Origin: a virus
Strand: one strand, 5' to 3'
IMG/VR virus record: IMGVR_UViG_3300025467_000007
Coordinates: 1 to 64,000 of that record
Length of the DNA stretch: 64,000 nt
Of this stretch, positions 26,635-34,057 are shown piece after piece. Numbering within the stretch: the stretch's first letter is position 1; every line of letters begins with the position of its first letter. Below the pieces are notes generated by a model. The model ran no database searches. It saw only the letters and a list, made by a program, of their open reading frames with translations, and was not told the DNA's origin. Made by a program: the position numbers and the translations under genes.

Positions 26635-28644
26635 CTACTTAGATTGTGCCCTAAAAGTGCCATCCCATTCAGCCGGGAGGCCCTCTTCCATACGTTCAAT
26701 CATGTTCATGTAGTACTGCTTGATGGTTACGCTGTCATCTTCGACCAAACCTTTGGCCCATTTGATAGCTTTATCCCAGTTTCCACGATAGTATTCTTTT
26801 ATGTATTCATTATGCGCGTGTTTAACTGTCTCACCGATCGTGTAGATCTTAATGCCTTCAGTCTTACCTTTCACTGCGATGTTATCTAGTTCAATAACGT
26901 TGTAATGGTCTTTAACTAGTTCTGCTGTGCGTGCACCTAAAACAAGCTTAACACCGTACGGCTTAGATTGTCCTTCAAGCCTTGACGCCAAATTGACTCC
27001 GTCACCGAGACAAGTATAGTCAAAACGCTGGCTAGAACCCATATTACCCACAACGACATCAGCAGTGTTAATACCAAGTCCCATCCCGAAAGCCGGTACG
27101 CCTTCTTTAGCAATCTCTTGATTGAACGCATCTAAGTCTCCTAACATTGATAGTGCAGTCTTAACTGCGTTGAGAGCATGATCTTTATCATCAAGTGGAG
27201 CATTCCAAAAAGCCATCTGTGCATCACCAATATACTTATCAAGTGTTCCGTTGTTCTCTATGATCTTAGCAGTCATAGCTGTCATGTAACGATTCATGAT
27301 CTTAGTTAAGCCTTGTACATCCTTACCATAGTGTTCTGATATGGTTGTGAAGCCTCTTACGTCTGTAAACATGATACTTAATTCTCTTGTTTCACCACCA
27401 AGCTTTAATAGTTCTGGGTTCTTTTGTAGTTTATCAACCATTGCTGGTGATAGGTATGTACCAAACTGTTTCTTGATCTGTAGTTTTTGGTTTAACTCGC
27501 TTACAAACTTAACAGTATATGTATGAGCATATACGATAGCCAAAGCAACGATAGGAAAAATCCCATCCAAAAGAACGCCGTAATGAGAGAAAACATAACT
27601 AGAAGCGTAATACAAAAAGCCAAGAAGAAGCAAAATAGGGATAATAGCATATTTCCACCTTGATAGGATAATGATAAAGATTGATAATAATATGACTGCT
27701 AATACTTCAGCGCCATCTGCCCAGCCAGGTCGTGATATGCTAGTACCTGATGTGAGCGTGTCTAGAACTGACGCTTGAAGGTAATGAGGAAAGAGTCCAC
27801 CTCGAGCTGTTGCAACTGGGTTGTTAAGTCCCTTTGCGGTAAGCCCAACAATGACGATACCTCCGTTAAATGATTCTGGGAGGTCCATAAGACTGTGTTC
27901 AATTGGAGTCGAGCTCCAGTCGACCCAGATACGACCGATTGGGTCGGTTGTAATTTTGGAGAAGCTTGGGATTCGAACAGCTTCGATTCCTGAAACGGAA
28001 GATTTGACTTGGAAACTTGGGTCTCCGACTGCGACACGCAAAGTTTCGAGAGTAATACTTGGGTAGAGCAAGCCTCCGCTTGATACGACCATAGGGATAC
28101 GACGAACAACACCATCAATTTCAGGTAAGACATTTACAACTCCTATTCCAGCAGCTTTGTTATTAAATAGTTCAATGTTAGGTTGGATCCCAGGGTAATC
28201 AATAGTGAAGTCATGAGCTGGTGATCCAATCTCAGAGACTCCCGGTCTAAATGCTTGTCTAACTTGTTTATCTGTCGATGCTACCTGAGGTAAGACGACA
28301 GGGTGTCCAGCAAGACTATCAACCAAGTTGGCATCGCGTCCAAAGCGATCAGAGTCAGGCATAAAGATATTAAAAACAACAAGACCAGCATGACGGTGAT
28401 AAAGATCCTCGATAATATTTGCATATTGACTCCTTGGAAATGGGAATTGACCAAGTCTTTCAATCGACTTATCATCGATGTTAACCACGTGGACTTGCTT
28501 GGAAACGGTCTGTGGTTTACTAGTAATTAGTGTATCAAAGTACCTTAGTCGAACTGACTGCACAAAAGATGGGTCAGATGCTCTAATACCTACTAGCAGA
28601 GCTAACGTTAACAGTGCAAACCAGGGTGATAATAATCTTTTCAT
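26635..28644 (-). CDS. CHASE2 sensor adenylate cyclase, class III
   Basis: A 669-residue membrane enzyme making cAMP. After an N-terminal membrane helix, residues 30-300 form an extracytoplasmic CHASE2 sensor (VVNIDDKSIERLGQFPFPRS, FNIFMPDSDRFGRD). Three further membrane helices (313-376) lead to a class III cyclase domain (420-610). Both metal aspartates are present (MFTDVRGF, D428; KYIGDAQMAFW, D474), K470 and T544 fit adenine recognition, and N551 and R555 in GDGVNLASRLE are the transition-state residues, so it should be active. In bacteria such enzymes often sit next to FecR proteins, and a FecR gene lies 2 kb upstream here. An origin by transfer from a host is likely. Confidence 0.9.
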   Translation of the reverse strand: MKRLLSPWFALLTLALLVGIRASDPSFVQSVRLRYFDTLITSKPQTVSKQVHVVNIDDKSIERLGQFPFPRSQYANIIEDLYHRHAGLVVFNIFMPDSDRFGRDANLVDSLAGHPVVLPQVASTDKQVRQAFRPGVSEIGSPAHDFTIDYPGIQPNIELFNNKAAGIGVVNVLPEIDGVVRRIPMVVSSGGLLYPSITLETLRVAVGDPSFQVKSSVSGIEAVRIPSFSKITTDPIGRIWVDWSSTPIEHSLMDLPESFNGGIVIVGLTAKGLNNPVATARGGLFPHYLQASVLDTLTSGTSISRPGWADGAEVLAVILLSIFIIILSRWKYAIIPILLLLGFLYYASSYVFSHYGVLLDGIFPIVALAIVYAHTYTVKFVSELNQKLQIKKQFGTYLSPAMVDKLQKNPELLKLGGETRELSIMFTDVRGFTTISEHYGKDVQGLTKIMNRYMTAMTAKIIENNGTLDKYIGDAQMAFWNAPLDDKDHALNAVKTALSMLGDLDAFNQEIAKEGVPAFGMGLGINTADVVVGNMGSSQRFDYTCLGDGVNLASRLEGQSKPYGVKLVLGARTAELVKDHYNVIELDNIAVKGKTEGIKIYTIGETVKHAHNEYIKEYYRGNWDKAIKWAKGLVEDDSVTIKQYYMNMIERMEEGLPAEWDGTFRAQSK

Positions 28645-28772
28645 TTGATAGCGTGTGTCTTGTTATGTTTTAAACTCTTCTTGATTGCTTTCTTCCAAAG
28701 CTTCTCTTCTTTTTTAGGCTTATGCTTAACGCATGCCTTATACATCTTCATTATTAGTTCTTTAACTTTCAT
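28641..28772 (-). CDS. Small basic protein coupled to the cyclase, 43 residues
   Basis: MKVKELIMKMYKACVKHKPK followed by more Lys-rich sequence (about 18 of 43 residues are Lys). AAGGAG precedes the start, and its stop overlaps the cyclase ATG (ATGA), so translation of the two is coupled. Probably a helical, nucleic-acid-binding or leader peptide; unknown. Confidence 0.6.
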   Translation of the reverse strand: MKVKELIMKMYKACVKHKPKKEEKLWKKAIKKSLKHNKTHAIK

Positions 28773-28773
28773 G

Positions 28774-29664
28774 CTATGCTCCTTGTATTTTAAACTTAAT
28801 ATACTCTGTTATCAAGTCAGCGACGTCAGTCTCACAATACTGTTCAAACCCTTTAAATCCTGGGTTTGAGTTAGCTTCGCATACTCTAAAGCCTCTTTTG
28901 TCGAATAGTAAATCCACACCTGCAATATCTAGCTTAAGTACTTTTGCAGTCTCTCTAGCTATATATTCAATCTCGTCTGTTATCTCGTAGTTATGACCAG
29001 TGCCACCATTAGTGATGTTAGCTCTGAAGTCACCCTCTGGTGCTGTACGTCTCATAGCTCCTACTACTTTACCACCTATGACAAGAACCCTTAAGTCCTC
29101 ACCTGGACGGTCACCAAGATATTCCTGTACTATCATCGTCTTCTTAGCGTTTAAGATATCGATGAACTCCATCATCTTTTTGTACTCTCTTATGGTCTCA
29201 CAGAGGTGTACACCTTCCCCATAAGAACCTGATACCAGCTTAACGACACACGGAAAGCCTATGTTATCAGTCACTAAGTCATCGTCTATAGGCAACCTTA
29301 CTAACATCGTGTTTGGTATAGGTAACCCGTTCTTACTTAATATCTGTGATGTCCTTAGCTTATCTTTTACTATCTCGACAGCAGAGCTTGAGTTAACACA
29401 CATCACGCCTGCTTGTTCAAAGTGTCTTATCACTGCTAGCTGGAAAGGTAGTATGCCTGCACCCAACCTAACCAATAATAACTTTGGTAACTCTATCGTC
29501 TCACCGTCGTACTTGATACCTTCACGTAGGTCTTTATCTACGATGATGTCAAAGTTATCAGGATGGCAGACACGAGCAGTTATACCTTTTGATGTAAAGC
29601 TTTCTACGAGCTTATTAGTCTCGTACTCGTTTCTTTCCTGCTTTGATAATATAATTACAGTCAT
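28774..29664 (-). CDS. rimK: RimK-like ATP-grasp ligase
   Basis: A 296-residue ATP-grasp enzyme. Order: substrate-binding N-domain (LLVRLGAGILPFQLAVIRHF), VKDKLRTSQILSKNGLPIPN, the ATP-grasp core FPCVVKLVSGSYGEGVHLCE, EYLGDRPGEDLRVLVIGGKV, and the metal motif FRVCEANSNPGF. RimK adds glutamates to the C-terminus of ribosomal protein S6; relatives modify other peptides. A phage copy could retune host ribosomes or tag a phage peptide. The -10 is 5 bases from ATG 29664, so the mRNA is leaderless. Confidence 0.85.
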   Translation of the reverse strand: MTVIILSKQERNEYETNKLVESFTSKGITARVCHPDNFDIIVDKDLREGIKYDGETIELPKLLLVRLGAGILPFQLAVIRHFEQAGVMCVNSSSAVEIVKDKLRTSQILSKNGLPIPNTMLVRLPIDDDLVTDNIGFPCVVKLVSGSYGEGVHLCETIREYKKMMEFIDILNAKKTMIVQEYLGDRPGEDLRVLVIGGKVVGAMRRTAPEGDFRANITNGGTGHNYEITDEIEYIARETAKVLKLDIAGVDLLFDKRGFRVCEANSNPGFKGFEQYCETDVADLITEYIKFKIQGA

Positions 29665-29669
29665 GACAC

Positions 29670-29699
29670 ATTATAACTTATTATTTAATTAATGTAAAA
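29670..29699 (-). promoter_or_regulatory. Phage promoter family member (TTTTAC-18-TATAAT)
   Basis: TTTTAC plus ATTAATT, 18 bases, TATAAT; 5 bases before ATG 29664 (leaderless). It gives the RimK, 43-residue protein and cyclase genes their own promoter, separate from the curli genes upstream. Confidence 0.75.
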
Positions 29700-30053
29700 T
29701 TATTCGAAGCCTTCGTTGCGTTTTACACGCCATACATAAGACATCTGTGTTCCATCTGGCCTATCATCATTGATAAGTATACGCTCACCGTTTGGTAAGT
29801 TAAAGATGATGTCGTCAAACCTAATATCATGTTTCTCTAAGAACTTTATAGTATGCTTCTTAAGATACTTTGGTCTAGCAGTAATTAAGATTATATGGTC
29901 CTTTTCAGGTATAGTATCCCAAAACTCTTTAACACCAGGCAATAACTTATCTTTACATACCGCAGACTTTAATAGGTTATACCTTAATATAGTCCCATCA
30001 AGATCGATAAACCAAGTCTTGCGATGTTTAGACTTTAAGTTAGTTAACTTCAT
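29700..30053 (-). CDS. HAD-superfamily phosphatase
   Basis: A 117-residue HAD protein: WFIDLDGTILRYN (nucleophile Asp and DxD), HIILITARPKYL (motif II Thr), a Lys region, and RILINDDRPDGTQ (motif IV DD). The small size with little cap resembles phosphatase halves of polynucleotide kinase or sugar-phosphate phosphatases. Substrate not known. Follows the DUF4337-type gene without spacing. Confidence 0.78.
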   Translation of the reverse strand: MKLTNLKSKHRKTWFIDLDGTILRYNLLKSAVCKDKLLPGVKEFWDTIPEKDHIILITARPKYLKKHTIKFLEKHDIRFDDIIFNLPNGERILINDDRPDGTQMSYVWRVKRNEGFE

Positions 30054-30617
30054 TTATAGTGGTAACCAGAGCCATAAACCTTGTGACATCAATACTACAC
30101 CAACCAAACATAATAGGAATGATGAGTAGAATAATGGCATTGATACAGCAAGGATAGACGCTGATAACAACACGATAGATAGCTGATAAGCTGTACCTGC
30201 ATAACCGATCCATGGAGATCTCTTCTTAGCATAGTCACGGTCAGCTTCTAACTTCTTAGCTGTATCATATAATGCAGGTTTTCCTTCTGGTCCTTCATCA
30301 TAGCTTTTAGCTTTTACTGCAAATTTCTTAGCTAGATCTGGGTTTGTAGCAGTCTGAGCTGAGATCTCATACTGTGTTTGCTTTACTGATTTAGCTTGGT
30401 AGAAGTTCCATAAGTCGTTTGCTTTGATCGTGTTGTTCATGATGAGTGAACCTAATGAACCTCCGAACCATACGTTAAATGCCAATAAAGCAGCAAATAT
30501 ATTAATGATTAAACCCGCATGTGATTTAATCTTAACCTCTTTTTCTGATCTTGAAGGTCCAATGTTCTTAGTCTCTTCCTTTGTTAATGTCTTAATGACC
30601 ATATCTTCTAAAGCCAT
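30054..30617 (-). CDS. DUF4337-like membrane protein
   Basis: A 187-residue protein with membrane helices near residues 36-60 (INIFAALLAFNVWFGGSLGSL) and two at 140-185, and between them a helical domain with NDLWNFYQAKSVKQTQYEIS, which is the hallmark of DUF4337 proteins found in bacterial genomes. Function unknown. It sits downstream of FecR in the curli cluster, so it may belong to the transferred unit. Confidence 0.7.
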   Translation of the reverse strand: MALEDMVIKTLTKEETKNIGPSRSEKEVKIKSHAGLIINIFAALLAFNVWFGGSLGSLIMNNTIKANDLWNFYQAKSVKQTQYEISAQTATNPDLAKKFAVKAKSYDEGPEGKPALYDTAKKLEADRDYAKKRSPWIGYAGTAYQLSIVLLSASILAVSMPLFYSSFLLCLVGVVLMSQGLWLWLPL

Positions 30618-30618
30618 G

Positions 30619-31683
30619 TTAGTTTCCTTTTTGATTGATGGTTATACTATTGGTCGTTTGGTCTTGATTTTTTAAATTTACCGTTACGCCATTTTGTATA
30701 ATATTTATATTGTATCCTTTATCTTTATCTATTAATACTGTAGCACTATCTTTAACTGTTCTTTGTATCATCCAATATGTTTGTTTGTCAAAAATATAAA
30801 CTTGATTTAGAGCATTATATCCTACAACAAAAGTAGCTAACAATGTATTATCAAGAGCATTTGTTAAATAGTTTGTATCAAGAGGATTAACATCTAGTTC
30901 ATTGAAACCCGCATATGGGTCTTTAAATACTTTTGAATCTAATGCATTTTGTTCCAATCCTGTAAACTCTAAAGCAGAACCAGATTTATTGGCTATTTCA
31001 GCTTGTATTCTTTCAACAACTTCTTTTGGAGGTTTAACGATAAGCATATTATCAATAGCTGATTCTGATAAAGCTAATAGAACAGGTTTAAGAGGTTTAA
31101 TTTCTGATGATTTTGTTACTGTAGCTTGAAATGCTTGGTTTAAAACAACTTTTCCCATAGCTGTGCTAACTTCAATTGAACCAACTGAACCATCTGGATT
31201 AGGTAATAAAATAATGAGAGATTGACCTATTTCATCTACTGTCATTGTGAATGCTGTACCACGAACAGCAACAGTTGCCGTTGGTGTATTAATAGCCACA
31301 TTTTTATTATTTTCATGGGCAATATTACCAGATGCATAACGAACAGTTCCCATTGTTACATTGAGAGCTAATTTACCTGCACCTTTTTTATTGGGGTCAT
31401 AGACAAAATCGTCTATAAGAAGTTTTGAATGTTCGGTAACACGAACTTGTGTGTTATCTTCAAATGTAATGCCTACTATTCCATTGCCTGTTTGAACAAT
31501 ATCATTACTATCTATATTTGATTTAGGTTTAGCCTCTATTACATCTTTATTTCTAGTAATAGAGGCTGGACCTTTTTGTTCAGTTATAGAACCAATTACC
31601 GCCCAACTAGTGTTGGATGACAGACACAGAAGCACCGCTACCAGTAAGGTTAACGATTGCACTATTTGGGTTGGTCGTACCAT
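30619..31683 (-). CDS. FecR-domain periplasmic protein with curlin-like C-terminal tail
   Basis: A 354-residue exported protein (signal peptide ending near SSNTSWA). Residues 30-190 are a FecR domain: VIGSITEQKGPASITRN, DIVQTGNGIVGITFEDNTQV, LNVTMGTVRY and the TPTATVAVRGTAF motif. The last 30 residues (INIIQNGVTVNLKNQD, SITINQKG) look like a curlin repeat (I-x-Q-x-G, N). FecR proteins relay surface signals, and in bacteria they often accompany CHASE2 cyclases. Its first 77 bases overlap the end of the curlin gene in another frame; no later start would keep the signal peptide. Confidence 0.82.
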   Translation of the reverse strand: MVRPTQIVQSLTLLVAVLLCLSSNTSWAVIGSITEQKGPASITRNKDVIEAKPKSNIDSNDIVQTGNGIVGITFEDNTQVRVTEHSKLLIDDFVYDPNKKGAGKLALNVTMGTVRYASGNIAHENNKNVAINTPTATVAVRGTAFTMTVDEIGQSLIILLPNPDGSVGSIEVSTAMGKVVLNQAFQATVTKSSEIKPLKPVLLALSESAIDNMLIVKPPKEVVERIQAEIANKSGSALEFTGLEQNALDSKVFKDPYAGFNELDVNPLDTNYLTNALDNTLLATFVVGYNALNQVYIFDKQTYWMIQRTVKDSATVLIDKDKGYNINIIQNGVTVNLKNQDQTTNSITINQKGN

Positions 31684-32314
31684 CTTGAGTCACACTTATA
31701 TTATTTGAATTACCAATGTTGTTAATACTAATACTATGGCCTGCACCAGCACCAGTACCATTTGCACCTGTTTGGCTTGTGGTGATACTGTTATTGTTAC
31801 CTGCAATTGCTATAGTATCTGTAACATTTTTACTGTTTATGGTACTTGTTATCGAATTACTATTTCCTACAGTAGTGATGCTATAGTTATAATTACTCGA
31901 ATCTCTCATTGTTCCTATATTCAATACAGAATTATTGTTACTACCTGAAAACGATAAATTTAAATTACCGTTATCAGTACCAAAGTTTCCGTAATTCAAT
32001 ACGATACCGTTACTATTACCATCTTGAGATATTACTCCTGTAGAACCACCACCAACAAAATTACCTGTGATAGAGTTGTTCATACCGTTTTGTGTGATAC
32101 CTAAATTAATACTGTTACCATCAATCACAAATGATGGACTACCAACATTAGTAGGATCTCCTACCGTGTTGTTAGAACCTGTTTGTGTTATGGTGACTGT
32201 AGAATTATCAGCGTTAGTTTGGTCAATATAAACACTATTACCTCCACTATCGACTGCCAAAGCACTAAATGCTAATAACAAACCCATCACAAAAGTGATA
32301 AGCTTACTTTTCAT
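31607..32314 (-). CDS. csgA: Curlin-repeat amyloid protein (CsgA/CsgB-like)
   Basis: A 235-residue exported protein from ATG 32314, placed behind AAGGAGAAAAAG; signal peptide MKSKLITFVMGLLLAFSALA. The mature part has about eight imperfect repeats with the curlin consensus of Gln-x-Gly-x-x-Asn ladders: VTITQTGSNNTV, LGITQNGMNNSI, GVISQDGNSNGI, SVTQDGTTNPN and a final VSVIQH. Curlins polymerise outside the cell into amyloid fibres after export through CsgG. It overlaps csgG upstream by 11 bases and fecR downstream by 77. Major and minor subunit types cannot be told apart. Confidence 0.83.
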   Translation of the reverse strand: MKSKLITFVMGLLLAFSALAVDSGGNSVYIDQTNADNSTVTITQTGSNNTVGDPTNVGSPSFVIDGNSINLGITQNGMNNSITGNFVGGGSTGVISQDGNSNGIVLNYGNFGTDNGNLNLSFSGSNNNSVLNIGTMRDSSNYNYSITTVGNSNSITSTINSKNVTDTIAIAGNNNSITTSQTGANGTGAGAGHSISINNIGNSNNISVTQDGTTNPNSAIVNLTGSGASVSVIQH

Positions 32315-33086
32315 TCTTTTTCTCCTTAAATTGCCACATACCTTTTTTTTCACCTTGAATAATCAATTGCTCTACCGCCAGGTCTGTAGCTGCTTTTATG
32401 GCGTGTATAGAAGCCTCTGTTTGAGATATTCCTATCTCTTGTTCAAAATTTTGTGTTCCATTATCAAAAAACTTAAATATAGCTACACCTGCTGTATAAC
32501 TCAATATGGTTTTTTGAGCGTTTACTGTTAATAGCACTTCACCTGTTTGTGTGCTAATTGCTCTTATGCTTACAGTTACAACATCTTCTTGATATTGTGT
32601 GTCTGGTCCAATTCCTAACCAACGAACACCAATACCACCTGTTCTTATGTTTGTATCGTAACTTATAATACCTCCTTCAATAATCATACCTGCATATAAC
32701 ATAGGTCTGATACCAGAAGGATCTTTTGCTTCATCTCTTGCTGAACGAATTAATTGTCTTTCTTTTAATAAATTATCAATACCAACTCGTTCTACTATTC
32801 TAAACCATTTTCCGTCACCAGCATCTTCTAATGACTTTAACAATACTGTTTCACCACCTTGTGTTACAGCGGATGATAACTTAGCAATCGTAGCAGAATC
32901 TTTTCTTTGACCAGTTTTATCAGCAAAGCTATAAACAGCTACAACTACTTTACCATTAACAGGTTCAGGTAACGGAGTCTTAGCCCATTTCATTGGCATA
33001 AGCTCTGGTTCTTTTTTAATAACATTCATTGGCGGTGTGCAACCAATTACTGCTATACACATAAGTGCTATTAATATTTTTTTCAT
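32304..33086 (-). CDS. csgG: Curli secretion channel lipoprotein CsgG
   Basis: A 260-residue lipoprotein with the lipobox VIGC (C16) and the CsgG core: KVVVAVYSFADKTGQRKD, SSAVTQGGETVLLKSLEDAG, WFRIVERVGIDNLLKERQLI, GMIIEGGIISYDTNIRTGG, VTVSIRAISTQTGEVLLTV. Near the E. coli length (277), with both transmembrane hairpin regions represented, so it should form the nonameric outer-membrane pore. It is encoded between CsgF and the curlin, as a compact operon. CsgE is missing. Confidence 0.9.
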   Translation of the reverse strand: MKKILIALMCIAVIGCTPPMNVIKKEPELMPMKWAKTPLPEPVNGKVVVAVYSFADKTGQRKDSATIAKLSSAVTQGGETVLLKSLEDAGDGKWFRIVERVGIDNLLKERQLIRSARDEAKDPSGIRPMLYAGMIIEGGIISYDTNIRTGGIGVRWLGIGPDTQYQEDVVTVSIRAISTQTGEVLLTVNAQKTILSYTAGVAIFKFFDNGTQNFEQEIGISQTEASIHAIKAATDLAVEQLIIQGEKKGMWQFKEKKNEK

Positions 33087-33087
33087 A

Positions 33088-33525
33088 TTAGAAACTTAAT
33101 GTTCCAATAGGAATACTAACTTGCGTCACATTACCATTTTGATCATTAACAGTCATGTTAATCATGTCAGCTGTTTTGGTGTATGTAATAGTATTACCTT
33201 CAATGGTAACAGTTCCACTATTTTGTGGATTCTCACCAAACAGATTATTAATTAATTGTGTAGATAATTGAGCATAGACTCTGCTCTCAAAGTTAGTCAA
33301 GAACTTGGCTAATATAGTATTATTAGCGGCATTTGCTGCATCAATGGCTGCCTGTTTCTGTGCCGCTTCTATTGCTTGCTTGCGTGTGTATTCTGTGTTC
33401 TCGATAGTCTGTACATGAGAACTATATCCTATCCCAGAGAAGGAAGGAGATTTAAACTGAAATACTTGTTCCGCATAAGCGTTACTGCTTATCAGTACTA
33501 CTGCTAGGATCCTGGCGAGCTTCAT
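33088..33525 (-). CDS. csgF: Curli assembly factor CsgF
   Basis: A 145-residue exported protein (signal peptide MKLARILAVVLISSNAYA). The mature N-terminus reads FQFKSPSFSGIGYSSHVQTI, matching the CsgF segment that plugs into the CsgG channel, followed by a helical Ala/Gln region and a beta C-terminus. CsgF couples secretion to nucleation at the cell surface. Starts inside the upstream membrane-protein gene (44-base overlap) and ends 1 base before csgG. Confidence 0.87.
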   Translation of the reverse strand: MKLARILAVVLISSNAYAEQVFQFKSPSFSGIGYSSHVQTIENTEYTRKQAIEAAQKQAAIDAANAANNTILAKFLTNFESRVYAQLSTQLINNLFGENPQNSGTVTIEGNTITYTKTADMINMTVNDQNGNVTQVSIPIGTLSF

Positions 33526-33763
33526 TCTTCTCTTTCTCTCTTAAAGACAGAATAACGTTCACCTTTTGATTGAGCCTAATAAGATCGTTGTCTAACATAC
33601 GAATACGATCTATCAGTTCAATCAATACCTTATTTGAATCACCTAAAACTGGTTTAATTTCTTCTGTTACCCACTTCCATACATAAAAGATTAGATAACC
33701 TAATCCTCCAGCAGCAATAATGGGAAACCCATATTTGTTAATTAAAAATGCTATATCACCCAT
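33482..33763 (-). CDS. Small membrane protein with coiled coil, holin-like (copy 2)
   Basis: A 93-residue protein: one N-terminal membrane helix (KYGFPIIAAGGLGYLIFYVW) followed by a heptad-like helix (LIELIDRIRMLDNDLIRLNQ). The GFPI helix plus short coiled coil resembles BhlA/UviB-type holins, and its neighbour at 33765 has the same plan, so the pair arose by duplication. Located directly before csgF. Confidence 0.65.
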   Translation of the reverse strand: MGDIAFLINKYGFPIIAAGGLGYLIFYVWKWVTEEIKPVLGDSNKVLIELIDRIRMLDNDLIRLNQKVNVILSLREKEKNEARQDPSSSTDKQ

Positions 33764-33764
33764 G

Positions 33765-34040
33765 TTAATCCCTTCGGGCGTCAGATTGTTCTGCTCTTGC
33801 TATTCTATCCAAATCAGGTGGGATACCTAAGGCATGACTTACTTTGGTATCTATACGAATGACGTCATGATTCATAGCTGCGACTCTTTTGTCAAGGGCT
33901 ATGATAATACCACTCATGCCTTTAACTCCAGATGTTACACCAGCTAAGATAAATTTGAGGGTTAAGAAAACGAAATATCCTCCAGCAAGAGCTGAGGCTA
34001 TGGGAAATCCTACCTCTCCGACTAACTTAAGAAAATCCAT
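33765..34040 (-). CDS. Small membrane protein with coiled coil, holin-like (copy 1)
   Basis: A 91-residue protein: EVGFPIASALAGGYFVFLTL membrane helix, then ALDKRVAAMNHDVIRIDTKV helix. Paralogous in layout to the next gene. The late box TATAAATA ends 5 bases before ATG 34040, so this gene is probably the first of a late, leaderless transcript through csgF, csgG, curlin and fecR. Confidence 0.65.
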   Translation of the reverse strand: MDFLKLVGEVGFPIASALAGGYFVFLTLKFILAGVTSGVKGMSGIIIALDKRVAAMNHDVIRIDTKVSHALGIPPDLDRIARAEQSDARRD

Positions 34041-34045
34041 ATAGC

Positions 34046-34053
34046 TATTTATA
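34046..34053 (-). promoter_or_regulatory. T4-type late promoter box in front of the curli cluster
   Basis: TATAAATA, minus strand, 5 bases before ATG 34040, in the 17-base gap after the upstream gene. It would place the small membrane proteins and the curli genes under late control. Confidence 0.6.
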
Positions 34054-34057
34054 TAGA

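Noticed and set aside
26590-26889. 99-residue open frame on the plus strand opposite the cyclase end
   Set aside because: It is antisense to conserved cyclase codons and has no ribosome binding site.
30712-30719. TATAAATA on the minus strand inside fecR
   Set aside because: It lies within the coding tail and about 95 bases before the next start; it is treated as chance.
30619-34040. Search for csgE, csgD or csgC beside the curli genes
   Set aside because: No protein in the window has a CsgE-like, LuxR-type CsgD or CsgC-like pattern.
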